Below, piece after piece: positions 63,410 to 64,000 of a stretch of DNA of 64,000 nucleotides. The notes below the pieces were generated by a model. The model was given only the letters and a program-made list of their open reading frames with translations, did not search any database and was not told the origin of the DNA. Source of the DNA: Acidovorax sp. Leaf78 (GTDB lineage Bacteria > Pseudomonadota > Gammaproteobacteria > Burkholderiales > Burkholderiaceae_C); assembly GCF_001422735.1 (NCBI RefSeq), contig NZ_LMLZ01000005.1:1-64000 (forward strand). Reading direction: 5' to 3'. The translations under genes were made by a program, and so were the position numbers. Numbering within the stretch: the first letter of the stretch is position 1; each line of letters opens with the position of its first letter.

Positions 63410-64000
63410 TCAATCCACGATGAGTTTGTTGTTGTTCAGCAGCTGGGTAATGATCTGCTGGTCGGTGGTGGCGCCGGAGTAGAGAGACTGCAGGTCGACC
63501 CCCGAAAGAACGATCTGCTGGGTTTCGGTGGCGCTGGTATAGGCGGCCCCCACGAAGTGGGAATCCGCAGCAAACCCACCCGTGTGGCTGATGTGGATGA
63601 TGGTGTTGCCCCCCGAGATCTCGAAGTGCACATAGTCCGCCAAGTTGCCCGCGCCGTTGGATGGACCCACGTGCTCCCCCTGCAGCAGGTCGCGCAGGTC
63701 CAGCACGTCGCCCCCCGCGGTATTGCTGCCCGCTGCCGCCGTTTCGAAGTTCTGGATGGTGTCCACCGCAGGAGTCCCGGCAGCGCCCTGGTCGCCCAGG
63801 CTCCAGACAAACACGTCCACGAAGTTTTCACCGGCATCGCCGCCGATCAAGGTGTCGTTGCCGGGACCGCCCGAGATCACGTCGGCACCGCTGCCGGCGT
63901 TGATGGTGTCGTTGCCGCTGCCGCCGTAGAGCATGTCGGACCCGCTCCCGGCAGAGAGGTTGTCATCACCGTCACCACCGTGGACGATGTTGTTGCCATT
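63410..64000 (-). CDS. C-terminal part of an RTX-type, type I secreted protein (incomplete)
   Basis: The open frame runs off the right edge of the window; 197 codons including the stop are visible. The N-terminal visible part has glycine/aspartate RTX nonapeptides (GGDGDDNLSAGSGSDMLYGG, then GGSGNDTINAGSGADVISGG), which bind calcium. The rest resembles the C-terminal type I secretion target domain (VFVWSLGDQGAAGTPAVDTIQNF, DVLDLRDLLQGE), ending in a hydrophobic tail LLNNNKLIVD. Such proteins are exported whole by an ABC-MFP-TolC system and are often giant adhesins. Function upstream is unseen. Confidence 0.88.
   Translation of the reverse strand, partial: NGNNIVHGGDGDDNLSAGSGSDMLYGGSGNDTINAGSGADVISGGPGNDTLIGGDAGENFVDVFVWSLGDQGAAGTPAVDTIQNFETAAAGSNTAGGDVLDLRDLLQGEHVGPSNGAGNLADYVHFEISGGNTIIHISHTGGFAADSHFVGAAYTSATETQQIVLSGVDLQSLYSGATTDQQIITQLLNNNKLIVD

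Overview
The window is GC-rich, tightly packed bacterial chromosome. It is best explained as a member of the Comamonadaceae (Acidovorax and relatives, Betaproteobacteria). Three things point there: an orphan tripartite-tricarboxylate (Bug) binding protein, the Liv-type ABC transporter joined to acyl-CoA catabolism genes, and three families of short dispersed intergenic repeats that I recognise from that family. This is inference; there is no 16S gene in the window. No prophage, insertion sequence, CRISPR array or canonical tRNA was seen.

Layout. 1-7.1 kb: mostly leftward housekeeping genes (VUT-family queuosine-precursor transporter, FAD-dependent dehydrogenase, UPF0104 membrane protein, a ClsB-type cardiolipin synthase overlapping an endonuclease/exonuclease/phosphatase protein, cysteine synthase). 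7.3-15.9 kb: a complete RNA-repair locus. The regulator rtcR reads rightward. A divergent leftward operon starts at a sigma-54 promoter and carries a ~630-nt structured leader with two tandem tRNA-like folds, then slipin, an unknown protein, rtcB, a small zinc-ribbon protein, an RlaP-type nucleotidyltransferase, a second unknown protein and rtcA. 15.9-16.3 kb: rnpB, the RNase P RNA. 16.4-17.3 kb: a two-gene unit of an NlpC/P60-like amidase and a small exported cysteine-rich protein, arranged like an effector-immunity pair. 17.6-30.7 kb: YjgN/M48 protease pair, an S4/pseudouridine-synthase-like protein without its catalytic Asp, a Nudix-MBL fusion, M20 hydrolase with a divergent AraC/GlxA regulator, a chemoreceptor, htpX, a DUF3025 protein and pyrC. 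30.8-42.9 kb: transport islands, namely a Bug binding protein with an M20 peptidase and RpiR regulator, a glutamate/aspartate-type ABC operon with two paralogous binding proteins, a LysR regulator and a TRAP transporter. 43-49.4 kb: MazG-like pyrophosphohydrolase, a TacT/TacA-type toxin-antitoxin pair, a hydroxyacid dehydrogenase, an Atm1-like ABC exporter, two thioesterases and a bactofilin.

50.0-62.2 kb: a rightward catabolic block. livHMGF runs directly into an acyl-CoA synthetase, followed by the binding protein, acyl-CoA dehydrogenase, thiolase and a FadJ-type multifunctional enzyme. Together these look like uptake, activation and beta-oxidation of a carboxylic acid rather than amino-acid import. 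62.4-64 kb: a LysE-family exporter and the C-terminal end of an RTX-type secreted protein that runs off the window.

The most notable signal is the RNA-repair leader at 13435-14066. The predicted sigma-54 start site coincides with the 5' strand of an 8-bp helix whose 3' strand lies 113 nt further on. The two tRNA-like folds behind it keep T- and D-arm features but carry GNRA tetraloops instead of anticodon loops. Other points worth attention are the amidase/exported-protein pair, the catalytically altered pseudouridine-synthase relative and the dispersed repeats, some of which provide terminators or even the stop codon of the adjacent gene.
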